Assembly: GCA_000444245.1 (NCBI GenBank)
Contig: ATSW01013325.1
Location: forward strand, 1 to 21,194
Reading direction: 5' to 3'
DNA from: Botryllus schlosseri
Taxonomy: Eukaryota > Chordata > Ascidiacea > Stolidobranchia > Styelidae
DNA length: 21,194 nt
The notes below the pieces were generated by a model that worked only from the letters and a program-made list of their open reading frames with translations, was not told the DNA's origin and ran no database searches. The position numbers were made by a program, and so were the translations under genes. Shown piece by piece: positions 9,104 through 18,525 of this stretch (position 1 is the first letter of the stretch; each line of letters opens with the position of its first letter).

Positions 9104-12100
9104 CTATAAATCAGGGAAATCAATTTCTAAATACCTGAAAACATAATCAAATTCATATTCGAAATCATATTCATTGGCCAAATTTGAATAAAGGTTGAGC
9201 CGGTTTTACCAAAAGTTACGCTTAGGGCCAAAAACCTATGTCATCGTATCATGCCACTTAATCATTATTTTCCCAAAATATTTAATCCTAATAGACTGGA
9301 TATCACATTTCTCACATTATACTGGATTGTAATAAGTAGGGCAATATTTTTTGACATGTCAAAAAAGTCAAAATTATAGCGTTAGGTCAAAAAATTGTCC
9401 AAACTGTTTACAACATGTAGGGATGTCAATGATTCCAAAATGCTACCTCCAAATGCATGCCCTTGTTTTTCATTTGAGTATGTTGTTATCAATCCTTTAT
9501 CATGTCCTTTTATATTAACTTCTTTTACTTTTCATTCAGTGTGTATGGCTCCTCTTTACATCGTCTAGGCCCAGCAGGGTGTCTGATCTCAAAGACTACT
9601 TCAAGTCTTTTCGACACCTTACTATCTTTTCATTGTATCTCAGTCTTGTGGTGTTTGTGCTGATAAAATTTAAATAATAAACTGAACTAATAGTATATAC
9701 CGTAAACCGGGGTAACATTGGACAATCTCAACAATTCCGCTTTGTATCTTGGAAATGCTAGGGCTGTNNGNNAGGCAAGTTTTGTGTTTTTTTGGAGTCA
9801 TGGAGCAAAGATTAGAGTTAACTAATCCAAAATCTTCATGGTCATAAATAAGTACCTTATTTTTGTAAATTATCCGTGTCCAAAGTTACCCGTGCACGTG
9901 GGGTAACTTTGGACAATGTAGTTTTTTGTATGCCTTTACCCTCTATTGTTTATGAAACCTCGTAAATGAGGCTTATTTGGTAAGAGTTGATGAGAGCAGT
10001 GACTAAAACTGAAACAAAATAGTATATGTCTGGCCTATTGCATGATTTTTACCTAATCCCCCCCCCCCAAAAAAAAAATATGTAGTTTATGAAGGCTAAT
10101 GCAGTCTCAGTCATCCCTTTACTCAATTTTCCCTCATGCCTTCACCAATTGGGACTTATAATAACGTATAGTGACAATGGGGTATCCCACTGGCAGTGTC
10201 AGCAATCGACAGCAAACATTAAGTACCGTATGTTAGCGTGATTTATTGCCGATTTCGAATATATTACTGTTCTAGAAAAGATATATTTTCCCTTTCCTAT
10301 GTCCTCTGATGGATATATTTATTGTAATTTACGATATCCCATATTCAGCAGGCGCATCTTTAGGAGTATGTGAACTTTTTCAAGTAGCTTACACCCGATT
10401 ACAATCTCTCAGGTCATTACCTACCCATTTTTACATATTTTGGCAAACTCTTAATTTATTAACCTTCTCATTCCATTTTAAGAAGCCATCAGGCCGGTCA
10501 TAAGGAATATAGTTGACGATACCCTTTGACACAGATGAAGCAGCCACTTTCCAGAGCTCTAAATATCACATTTTTCACTGTCTAAAGTTGCCCCGTTCTG
10601 ATAAAATTGGTCGGGGTAACTTTGGACATCACATTTTCTCGTATTGATCTAAGGGTGAGCCCACTGAGATTTTGGCCATGGATTAGGACTACTTAGAGGT
10701 ATCTGTTGCCAAGTTTTGAATCTATGAATCACATGCTATCTATGTTTGGCTGTAAGAAGTTTATTGGCCATCAATTTTGGCGAAATTGACCCCCTCCATT
10801 AATTTATCGATGTTGGGTCAAGTTTATCTGGTAGTGAAATGAATCCACCTTTTATTGAGACTACTTGTGGTACTGTTGCCTCATGAAAAAGAATTGGACA
10901 TCCAGCGACAACCCTTTTTCATCAATAACCATTTAAATCTTTTACTGCTTAGTGTCCAAAGTTACCCTTAAGTCCAAAGTTACCCCGGTTTACGGTAACA
11001 TTATATATTGGATCATAGGCATTCTAATCCAAAGCAACACCGTTATTCATAAATAACGTACCGTGATTGGCAAATAGGATAATTGGCCGGTTAAATACAG
11101 TGATTCTAACGACGATATGAGTTGGCATATTTCTGCGCTTCCTTTGTTCTCGCGTTTGCCCTGCGTATGCGACCTATGCGTTATGAGGAATGCAAGTAAT
11201 TTAGCTGTAAACGTAGTCAAACTACAGATATTTTAATTATATTTTTGTGGAACTATATATCCATGTAGCCGGCATATAATGGTTTCACATTGTTGTTTTC
11301 ACTTCTGAGAATAACTATAATTTGATGCATATTTTCATAGGACTCTAAACTCGGTGTGCTCATTTTGCCTTCTTCGAATTGGGTGTCAATACCACCGATT
11401 TGCTCCTAATGGGGATAGCAGTGAAACCACAACACCGATGTCGGATGGTTAAAATGCGGCCTATAAATACTCTCGACATTTTCTGTATTGAGCCATTATT
11501 TAATGAATGTATAGCCAGACTGCGTGGGCAATGGGCATTGGTACTTATATCAAGAAATGCATGATGACAAAATTGTGATGTAGACAACATTGTCAGAATG
11601 AAGCAACACAGTGTATCAACAGCAGTGTACGCACAACTTCAGTGTAGTTAGCCAACAACTGCTGCTGTTAAATTTTCTTTCTACATTCTTGGCAAGCTAC
11701 TTGGTAAGAACAGGCACTTTCTACCCGAGAATGTAGGAAAGTATCTTTCGTTGCGTGATATAACAATTTTTTATGTAAAAATTCTGTCNGTTTTACAAAT
11801 CAAAGATGTTTTTTTCAGGACAAAATGCTTCGTAAGGACAGACATTTAGAATCATGAATATTAGTACAATTCTAACATGTGCGAAAACACCGAATTAACA
11901 TACATGCAGGCAAAATTTTGTCAAAATTTTTAGGTCAAAATATTCTGTTTTTTTCGGTAAAAAAATATCGCGCTAGTGATAAACAACAACTCCGTAATGT
12001 TGTCAATTTCCAATTCCTCCACCCCAACAGAAGTTAACCACATTCTACGTCGTTTTCATGATTTGGTATTTTAAGATATGACAGTACACCTAGTGTTACT

Positions 12101-15100
12101 GAAAGAGTCATATGGTATGCCAATATTTTCCTAAATTAATTCTAGCGATACATACCCAAGTTTACACGCTCCTTTTTGTGCTTTCTTCTGAATGTTTCTT
12201 CATCTTGTCTGAAAAGAACGATGTCATGATCAAATTCAATGACACCTTCCATGCTCGTAGGAAGCCTGAAATCTTGAGTTGAATGGTCTCCTGCACTCAG
12301 GAACGTCATATCAATTTTAGCAGATTGAGATGATGGAGGTCTGACTTCTTTTCCTTCTTTATCTTTAATATCTGAAATTCCAACCTCCACTACATCATTG
12401 ATTTTAGTCTTCAAGCTCTGGTCTTGAGAACAAACTTGAATCCATTGTTTTTCACCCATCTCATTCTTCAATGCATAGATGCATGTTGAGCAATTGAGTA
12501 CCAAGCGATTTGCAAGCATTTTTGTATCAGGATTCCCATAGAGGAAAGGTTTCACATTAAAATACCAGTTAAAGCACGTCTTGATGAAAATTGCATACTC
12601 ACAAAATCTATCAGTATGAAATGTCACTTTTCCATTTCCAGATATGATCACGCTCTGATTCAACTCCCATTTGCATCTACTTGATTTTCTGTAATATACC
12701 TGGGCTTCGGATTTGGTCAACCCTTTTTGGATCACCCAGGTTTTCGTTATAACTTGTGCAGGAACGGATAGTTCAAGACATGGCGAAAATTTTAATATTG
12801 GGGATACTCGAATCCATTGTTCCACCATAAATTTTTTTGGAACGTATGTTTCCAACTCCATCACTGTTGCACTTTTTACAGATCCTGGCAACAGTTTAAC
12901 TTTTGCATCTTCTGTTAATATCTCTCCTCCATGGCATGTTATGACTGAAATATTTGATGTAGAGTGGTCATCTATTTGCTATTGCTGTCATTGAATTATT
13001 CATTATACTTACTTCGTGTTGCACGAAGCTTGCTACCAGTATTTGTATCCCTGAAAATATACACGAAATCAACATAAATTAAGACGTAGTATTATATTGA
13101 AATATCATGGAATGACTATGTATGTTTTGCAGAGTATCCTCGGCCATGTGATTGCTGAAATTTTCTGACTGTACTGTGCAGACAACATCTATCATTGTAT
13201 GAATCAAGTTGAGCACTGCAAGAAGGGCTTATTGCAATCATTAACCTGGATAAGTTACTTTTGAAGGAATATTGATTTGAGTAATGTGAGTTCCACTATC
13301 ATAGTTTATATATGTTATAGAATAACGCACTGCGACAACTACCCAGTGTTGGGATCAAGTTACTATCGGTTTATTAGCAATTTTTATCGGTTCAATACAC
13401 CACAGAAAATGCGATGCAATGAAAAGATAGGAAGGTGTGGAAGCGACTTGGAGTAGTCTTTGGAATCAGACACCCATCTTGGCCTAGGCGATGTAAAGAG
13501 GAGGCATGCACACTGAATGAAAAGTAAAAGAAGATAGCATAATAAAACGCAAGCGACAAAAAAAATGTAGTGGCGTGTCACGGAAGGCGGGATCGATAGG
13601 TCAGGTTGTGGTCAGATAATCTTGAAGCAAAGATAATCTTGAAGCTGGACTAGTATTTATTTAGTAGTAATTGCTGTGTATTTCNACTTGACTGTGGACA
13701 TGCTNGTCGACTGTCGGATGGCCNGCGGGATACTGTTCCACACATGAGGTCCGGCATATTTGGTGGAGCGATGATCTTTTCGGTCGATCATATGATATTT
13801 GGGCAATGACCGCAGTGGAACTGATGCATAAACTTGGCGATTTCAAGTTTCCCCATATCTTCTATGTTTAGGACATCGAATCTCTTCAGCAGCGACTTTT
13901 TGGCCTGGATGGACAATCAGGCCCCTTTGGAGCCTTAGCTATGATATGGAGTACGTTATGCTGTTGTTTTAGCAGCGACTCGAGTGCAGTTATACTAGCA
14001 GCCCCCCAACAGAGAGATGCCATATTGTAACTTTGATAGGATTAAGTATTTAATGAGTATCAGAAGAACCCAAACTGGCATGAAATGTCTAAGGCTGTAG
14101 AACCGGCCACACTTCGGTGATAGTTTAGCGTCTAGGGACTGAATATGACTCTTCCAGGACAAGTCACTATGGTACCTAAGAGTCGCAAGTCATTGTAAAT
14201 TTTGACTCGAGTCAAGTCAAGTCGCTCAATTTTTAAGATAACTCAAGTCATCTAAAAATGTTGACTCGAATCATCCCAACACTGCAACTACCCATGATTT
14301 AATGACTATACACAGGCAAATGTTGGCATATTAGCATGAATCGTAAACCCGCCAGAATTCATTTTCTAATTTTGGTCTGATTCAGTTCACTATTTGAAGT
14401 AGGCCTACAATATTTCAGCTACAGTTTATAGAGAACGAATCTCATTTGAAACAGTGATTGAAAATCAGTGTCATCCTGCCCTACCAAAATCTTCTATTAT
14501 AAGGCCAATGGAAAGCACGAACAATTTCACGAGACGCATTATACACATGTATAAGCTCAACTTACTTCATTAGATTTGTCATCAGAGTATCCTTTCGCTT
14601 CATTACGTCACTGTATTGCTCATTCCGGATATTCCTTGATTCATGTGTTACCGGTAATGAAGCATAAAATTTTTCAAAGTCATGTAGGTATTTCAAGACA
14701 TCATCCCGTTTATTCATAAATGTGCTTGCTTCTGCAGACAATAGATAGAAGTCAAGTAGTACGGTGATTTGGCATTCTTTTGTTGTTGAACCCTCCAGCA
14801 ATGATATTCCTTTTTGGGCTGCACTGTGCATTATTTCCCAGCAACTCAAATCTTTTAATTTCTCACAAATTTTGCTTAGTAACTTAATATTCTTTTCCGT
14901 GATGTTTTGTGGTAGGAACTCATTTATGGCTTTCTTGAATTTGTTTAATTTCTTGATTTTGCTTACTATCTCGGAAAGCTCCTTATCCAAATCTCTCATT
15001 CCTTGTAGATAATCTGAAATATATTTATACATAAATCATGACCATTGTTTGAAAAATAGCAGATATGAAGACAATCATAAAGTTCATGGTTTTAAGGTTT

Positions 15101-16412
15101 GCAGTGGTAATTAAAATTCCATCCCATAATAGCCTATTCTTGGTTATTGAATCATGCACTTATGTTGCAACACTTGCAACGGACAACAACGCTACTCCAT
15201 GAATAGGTTAACCAACAAGATAGCGTAATGGTGGAGCGTCCGGCTTCTTGGTAGGTAGGTCGTGGGTTCGATTCGAACCCAGGCCAGGTCAGACAAAAGA
15301 CCTGATTGGTAACACTGGTATCCATGGCTTCGCAGCTTGACGCTCAACATTACTGGGATAGCATGGAGGAGTGGGGCAAGACTTAGAAAGCCTTACGAGG
15401 CTATATATGCACCGCTCTTGTCTAGCGGCTTATGTACATCATGCACTCATGGTTTGCATATGAGCAGATCGTGTGTATGTAATGTATATTATGAGTCGGT
15501 GTATATGCCGTGAAAATATCAAGGCAAAAATATACAATGTCCTAACATATGCCTCACAACAAGCACCTTTTAATAGTATGAACTGATGCCGTGTGCGGCT
15601 TGAGATAGTTTCCAGACTGTGTAGTGGCTTCAATGTACTGCATAGTACTAATTACCTCTTTTGGCTGCATCAGGCTGCTTGTCTCTTATATTCGTTTCAG
15701 CCATCTCGAATTGTAGGCTGATGCCATCATATTCAGTTTCCAAGAAATACTGTTTATACCAATTCATAGAATACGTCCCTCTATATTTAGCTGCGAGTGC
15801 TTCTGCCGTATCTCCAAATGCCAATTTTATATTTTCATGTATAGTGGCTAGATTTCGATTCTTCAGATTATGGAGAAATAAGCTAGCGCCAGGTTTAGTA
15901 TAACTTGACGCCGGTTCGGTCGTGTAGCATTCTAAAGTATTCAAAAGTTTCCTTGACTTTTTCTTTCCTGTTCTTCTGTCAAATAGTGTTTTGAGGATCG
16001 AAAAACCTGGGAGCATTTTTTGTTCTCTTTTCATCTCGTAAAACTGATAGATCAGTAACTTTGGTATGTCGTGGGAATCTTTTGGTAAATGTGCTGCAAT
16101 GAAGTCGTGGAGGTCTGATATCTGGTATTCAACGCCATTGGCCATCTGAAATGTATTTTCAAATTCATCTTGATGTGTTGCAGACAGTATGAAGATAATA
16201 TACATCGATCTTTTACGCCCAATATATTCTTCCATTTGCTTGGTAAAAAACTCGTCTCCAGTTGAAGATTGAGAAAGTATAATACGACATCCCCTGTTTT
16301 TTTTCCAAAAAATTGAGATGGCTGAAATATCTTCTTTTGTCCGGGCATCTGAAGGGACCAGATTCAGCACCAGCACTTCGGGAGGAGGTTTGATTTCAGG
16401 TTTCTCCGTCAT
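8868..16412 (-). CDS. Pseudocaspase - helical - ZU5-UPA - membrane-tail protein (five-exon gene model)
   Basis: Hand-built model joining 16412-15656, 15013-14566, 13050-13013, 12944-12156 and 9103-8868, 2268 coding bases, 755 residues plus stop. Each intron is GT-AG with good donors (GTAATT, GTAAGT, GTAAGT, GTATGT), and phases agree at every join (1, 2, 1, 1). Domains: caspase-like fold without catalytic His and Cys (about 12-250), helical segment of unknown family (253-402), short linker, ZU5 (about 417-535), UPA-like (about 536-678), then a tail with one hydrophobic segment (725-741). ZU5-UPA modules occur in UNC5, ankyrins, PIDD and, as FIIND, NLRP1/CARD8, where they fold against or release signalling domains. 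I infer a membrane-tethered, catalytically dead regulator of the neighbouring caspases. Transposable elements sit only in the proposed introns, which supports the model. Exon 5 lies beyond a 3-kb intron and is less secure; if not spliced, exon 4 would end at a TAG at 12142-12144. Confidence 0.68.
9508..9690 (+). mobile_element. LINE 3'-tail fragment (intron 4)
   Basis: About 180 bases matching, in inverse orientation, the 3' part of the LINE fragment at 13369-14195. Shared runs include TTACTTTTCATTCAGTGTG, CTCCTCTTTACATCG and CTATCTTTTCATTG. It ends in GATAAAATTTAAATAATAAAC, the same kind of tail as the other copy. Strongly 5'-truncated, as is common for LINEs. Confidence 0.65.
9879..9916. 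repeat. Hairpin built from the TIR motif
   Basis: GTCCAAAGTTACCC and its reverse complement GGGTAACTTTGGAC flank a GTGCACGTG loop. It sits about 180 bases inside the left transposon end and may be an internal transposase-binding site. Confidence 0.75.
10580..10630. repeat. Second internal hairpin of the TIR motif
   Basis: GTCTAAAGTTGCCCCG and CGGGGTAACTTTGGAC pair around a loop of about 16 bases, 370 bases inside the right end. Arms have two mismatches. The right TIR itself is preceded by another copy at about 10953-10967. Confidence 0.7.
10998..12155. other. Rest of intron 4 of the - strand gene
   Basis: No gene or exon that I can support. I looked for a death-domain exon here, because UNC5 and PIDD carry one after UPA, and found none. 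Two opposed open frames at 11360-11590 have no domain features. Confidence 0.45.
12156..12944 (-). CDS. Exon 4: ZU5 and UPA-like domains
   Basis: Encodes residues 415-677. It starts after acceptor AAATATTTCAG with IITCHGGEILTEDAKVKLLP, matching the GG-x-L ... v-x-L-x-iP opening of ZU5. VSPILKFSP and LELSVPAQV match the VSP and PV-l-x-PH strands, CKWELNQSVII the W strand, and VTFHTDRFCEYAIFI the last ZU5 strand. The part from WYFNVKPFLYG to FDHDIVLF resembles UPA. In autoproteolytic relatives (PIDD, NLRP1) cleavage falls at F|S, in PIDD within HFS; here the site reads R527-F528-C529, so self-cleavage is doubtful, though Cys could be a nucleophile. The exon ends at GTATGT (12155) or, if not spliced, reads to a TAG at 12142-12144. 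Confidence 0.85.
13013..13050 (-). CDS. Exon 3: 38-base micro-exon
   Basis: Flanked by acceptor TATATTTTCAG and the consensus donor GTAAGT. It encodes a linker, DTNTGSKLRATR, between the helical segment and ZU5. It is required: joining exon 2 straight to exon 4 shifts the frame into an early stop, whereas this exon turns phase 2 into phase 1 and opens the full ZU5 frame. Confidence 0.72.
13344..14284. mobile_element. hAT-type element with perfect 8-bp target duplication (intron 2)
   Basis: Perfect 12-bp terminal inverted repeats CAGTGTTGGGAT, flanked on both sides by CAACTACC (13336-13343 and 14285-14292). The 8-bp duplication and CAG start are the hAT signature. Right subterminal DNA is rich in ACTCGAGTCAAGTC-like repeats. 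No transposase is present; most of the interior is a LINE fragment. The intact duplication suggests a fairly recent insertion. Confidence 0.88.
13369..14195 (-). mobile_element. 5'-truncated LINE fragment inside the hAT element
   Basis: On the - strand, reading from about 14195 down, the broken frame shows the C-terminal part of a non-LTR reverse transcriptase: LGT, then DLSWKSHIQSLDAKL, LSKLQYGISLCWGAAS and LLKQQHNVLHIIAKAP, which match the LGT..LSWK.HI, YG...WG and Q...LR.I pattern of CR1/L2/Jockey-like LINEs. Several frameshifts and stops are present. The 3' untranslated part runs to about 13369 and ends GCTAATAAACC. It matches the fragment at 9508-9690. Confidence 0.75.
14566..15013 (-). 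CDS. Exon 2: helical segment of unknown family
   Basis: Encodes residues 253-401 and two bases of 402, from acceptor ATATTTCAG at 15015-15014 to the consensus donor GTAAGT starting at 14565. The peptide is rich in Lys, Glu and Leu with heptad-like spacing (LSEIVSKIKKLNKFKKAI, then KLLSKICEKLKDL) and a second helical stretch around LLDFYLLSAEASTF. I recognise no named domain. It could be a coiled coil or helical bundle used for oligomerisation, or a diverged death fold. Its placement between pseudocaspase and ZU5 suggests a spacer or oligomerisation unit. Phase 1 in and phase 2 out fit both neighbouring exons. Confidence 0.8.
15218..15440 (+). mobile_element. tRNA-derived SINE (intron 1)
   Basis: A box-like TAGCGTAATGG at 15221-15231 and B box GGTTCGATTCG at 15265-15275, nearly the tRNA consensus, followed by a non-tRNA body of about 160 bases. 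This is the internal RNA polymerase III promoter layout of a SINE. It lies opposite to the host gene. The 3' end is uncertain. Confidence 0.72.
15656..16412 (-). CDS. Exon 1: caspase-like domain lacking catalytic His and Cys
   Basis: Residues 1-252 and the first base of codon 253. The ATG at 16412-16410 has an in-frame TGA seven codons upstream with no splice acceptor between, so it is a firm start. The fold can be followed against genes A and B: VLVLNL strand; RTKEDISAISIFW helix, where Arg24 may match the pocket Arg; IIFILSAT in place of IVIVIMSHG, so catalytic His is Ala78; IPKLLIYQFYEM in place of IPKLFILQFCCG, so catalytic Cys is Tyr125; TTEPASSYTK in place of STHKRYVSIR, so the second pocket Arg is Lys173. 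The processing-site KIP segment is missing. It should therefore bind or pair with caspases but not cleave. The whole domain lies in one exon, as in the neighbours. The donor is AGAG|GTAATT. Confidence 0.88.
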
Positions 16413-17154
16413 TGATGTTTGTCGTCAAATGTGCTCATGCAGTAAACCAGCAGGCCTACTATCTGAACTTCTCAATATGAAAGTAAATATGATGGCAACC
16501 TTATGTAATAGCATAACTGAAGTCATATTTCAAACAAATCAACCAATTTATGGTGTAGGACTACCACATAAGTTAGCGGTTCCCAATCCATTTGTCACGA
16601 CCCTTATGATTATTTTAGTTTGTCTGTTTTTTATTTGAGAAAATTCTCCAAGGCAAACTTTGTAATTTTGTCTTCGAATAATTTCATGATACAATTCTTC
16701 ATGATTCAACAATATTGTTTGTGTCGCGAGATTTCTCCAATAAGAGTATTTGTTCAAATTTGGGTCATGTTGAAAATAGTTGAGAACCAGTGACTGAGTA
16801 GACCAAACGATGAAAATTGTGTGTTGCCATTTTTGCAACATATCACTCAAGTACGCCGCGTTTGACAAGTTAGCTGAACTTGCTGTATATAAACAACTCT
16901 ATAAAAGCAAAATCTTTTGTAGTCAACCATTCAGTCAATTATATTTTTGTTTTGTTCAAGGTTGGTGATGTTGATTTCAAGATTGCTAAATTTCCAAGGA
17001 AATGAAAATTTGGGATCATGGACTTGCCACTAAGAAGCCAAATCACTTTACACTTCTGTAATTCTGACTCCTTGAAGTTGTAAACTTTGAATTTTTTGTT
17101 GTTCTGCATTTTATTTAGTCCTCTTAATACGAAATTAAAGGTGTTGAAATGACT
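16413..17154. other. Upstream flank of the - strand gene
   Basis: Should contain its promoter. TTTATATAC on the - strand near 16886-16894 is a possible TATA box, which would give a leader of about 450 bases. The 106-codon - strand frame at 16548-16868 shows no recognised domain. Confidence 0.4.
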
Positions 17155-17162
17155 ATGTAAAG

Positions 17163-18517
17163 CAGGGGTCGCCAACTCAAAATGGGTCGCGGGCCAATTT
17201 TCAAAATTCTTGGAGGCCGTGGGCCGCATGACTTCAATATCGACATTAACATAGCCAACGCAGCGTATGATATCTCTACGTAAGTACAATGATGTGCTCT
17301 CTTAATACATGGGCNATGGGCATAGTAACCACAAAATGAATAATATTNTGTTGATCAAACACAAATACAACAAAAAATATCATGCNCATCAATTTCATTA
17401 TATTTTGAACTATGAGCTGCGCACGATACCCGACAACACTCTGTAGCAACTAAAACAGGGGTGGCCAACCTTTTTGCTATTGACTGCCGCATTTCGATTA
17501 CTCATGTAGCCCGCGGCCGCATTCCGGTGCATAGTGGTAATAAACAAAGTGGTGCCAAATATCCACGTTAAACTCCCCATGTCCATTGCTGGTACACTCC
17601 GGACAAATCTTTTTACTCATATCGGCTTACCATGGGCACCGAGATCGTAAATATAGTCATGTTGTGAAGAGCTACAGGGATTCGTAATGCAGTCGCGCGA
17701 AAATTTTTCATGTTCATGAGTGAATTTCGTCATTTAATATTAGTACAGTTTCACTTATTACTATCAAATATTCATCCTTTCTCGGCCCGTGTGACCAGAT
17801 TCACTGGTAGAGTTTATGCAGGGGGTATCTTCAAAAACTTGGAGAAATTATTAATGCTGTGGTGCAACTTTGGGTGGGCCAATCCTCATTAGTCCCTTAT
17901 GTTGCATGAAGTTATTTCTTGACCTTCCATTACAATTGTCGTTATAGTGGAAATATATTGGATTCGTCCAAACGCAGGCCTACCAGAAAATAATTAATTC
18001 GGGATGAGAAGAACACGATTAAGAATTGGTATTTTTTTATGGGGCGTATCATTTTTCTCTGCTGTTCGCATCTGTATTGTGGGACTCAGATTACAAAGGA
18101 CACTGCTGTATTAAAATCCAAAATCAGCTCGCATTGAAGCGCGAGACTGCGAAGAAAATTTCAAAAATAATTCAAACCTTTCATTAAATATGGAGTCAAT
18201 TCGTTACGGTAATTCAATTTACATAATATTGACAGCCGCCAACAGATCCTAATTGAATTGAGTGTCGACGACCGCATAATTTCTATTCCTCCATAGAATG
18301 ATATTACCACGCCGAACCGAAGGAAAAGTGATATTGGGCACAGTAGAATGGCGTACTTTGAACAACAACAACAATATGTTTAAACTGAAATCAATTTCGG
18401 CATTTCGAAATGGTTTACTGAGCTTTCTTCCAAAATTTCTCCAAATCAGGCTGCGGGCCGCAAAATATGACCTCGCGGGCCGTATGCGGCCCGTGGGCCG
18501 CGTGTTGGTGACCCCTG
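17163..18517. mobile_element. hAT-type element with GC-rich ends and perfect 8-bp target duplication
   Basis: Left end CAGGGGTCGCCAAC and right end GTTGGTGACCCCTG are 14-bp inverted repeats with one mismatch, flanked by ATGTAAAG on both sides (17155-17162 and 18518-18525). Both subterminal regions are rich in GCGGGCCGC-type motifs. No transposase frame is visible, so it is non-autonomous. A second hAT-like left end lies inside at 17456. Confidence 0.9.
17456..17530 (+). mobile_element. Nested hAT-like left terminus
   Basis: CAGGGGTGGCCAACCTTTTT followed by GCCCGCGGCCGC is a typical terminus of a related hAT family. No matching right end or target duplication was found, so it is either a broken nested insertion or an internal terminus duplication. 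Confidence 0.55.
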
Positions 18518-18525
18518 ATGTAAAG

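Larger units (their letters stand above)
9700..10995. mobile_element. Non-autonomous DNA transposon with 24-bp TIRs and TA target duplication (intron 4)
   Basis: The left end CCGTAAACCGGGGTAAC and right end are reverse complements over 24 bases with one mismatch, flanked by TA at 9698-9699 and 10996-10997. TA duplication suggests the Tc1/mariner group, though I do not recognise the family. No transposase frame is visible in 1.3 kb. The TIR motif GGGGTAACTTTGGACA recurs inside, forming two hairpins. A C11-A11 tract lies near 10058-10079. Confidence 0.8.

Noticed and set aside
11360-11590. Opposed open frames tested as a possible death-domain exon after UPA
   Set aside because: Neither strand shows the Trp/Leu pattern of a death domain, and no phase-matching splice site pair was convincing.
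12142-12155. Exon 4 reading straight to TAG as the end of the protein
   Set aside because: Not excluded, but a consensus GTATGT donor lies just before it and a phase-matching terminal exon exists, so the spliced end was preferred.
13661-13846. 61-codon - strand frame as a host gene
   Set aside because: It is part of the broken LINE reverse-transcriptase fragment inside the hAT element.
16574-16610. CGGTTCCCAATCC-type sequence resembling a hAT terminus
   Set aside because: No inverted partner or 8-bp duplication found.
16548-16868. 106-codon - strand frame as an upstream exon of the pseudocaspase gene
   Set aside because: No domain seen, and an in-frame stop with no acceptor lies just before the exon 1 ATG, so it cannot extend that exon.
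16900-16907. TATAAAAG on the + strand as a promoter
   Set aside because: No + strand gene follows it; only transposon DNA lies downstream.
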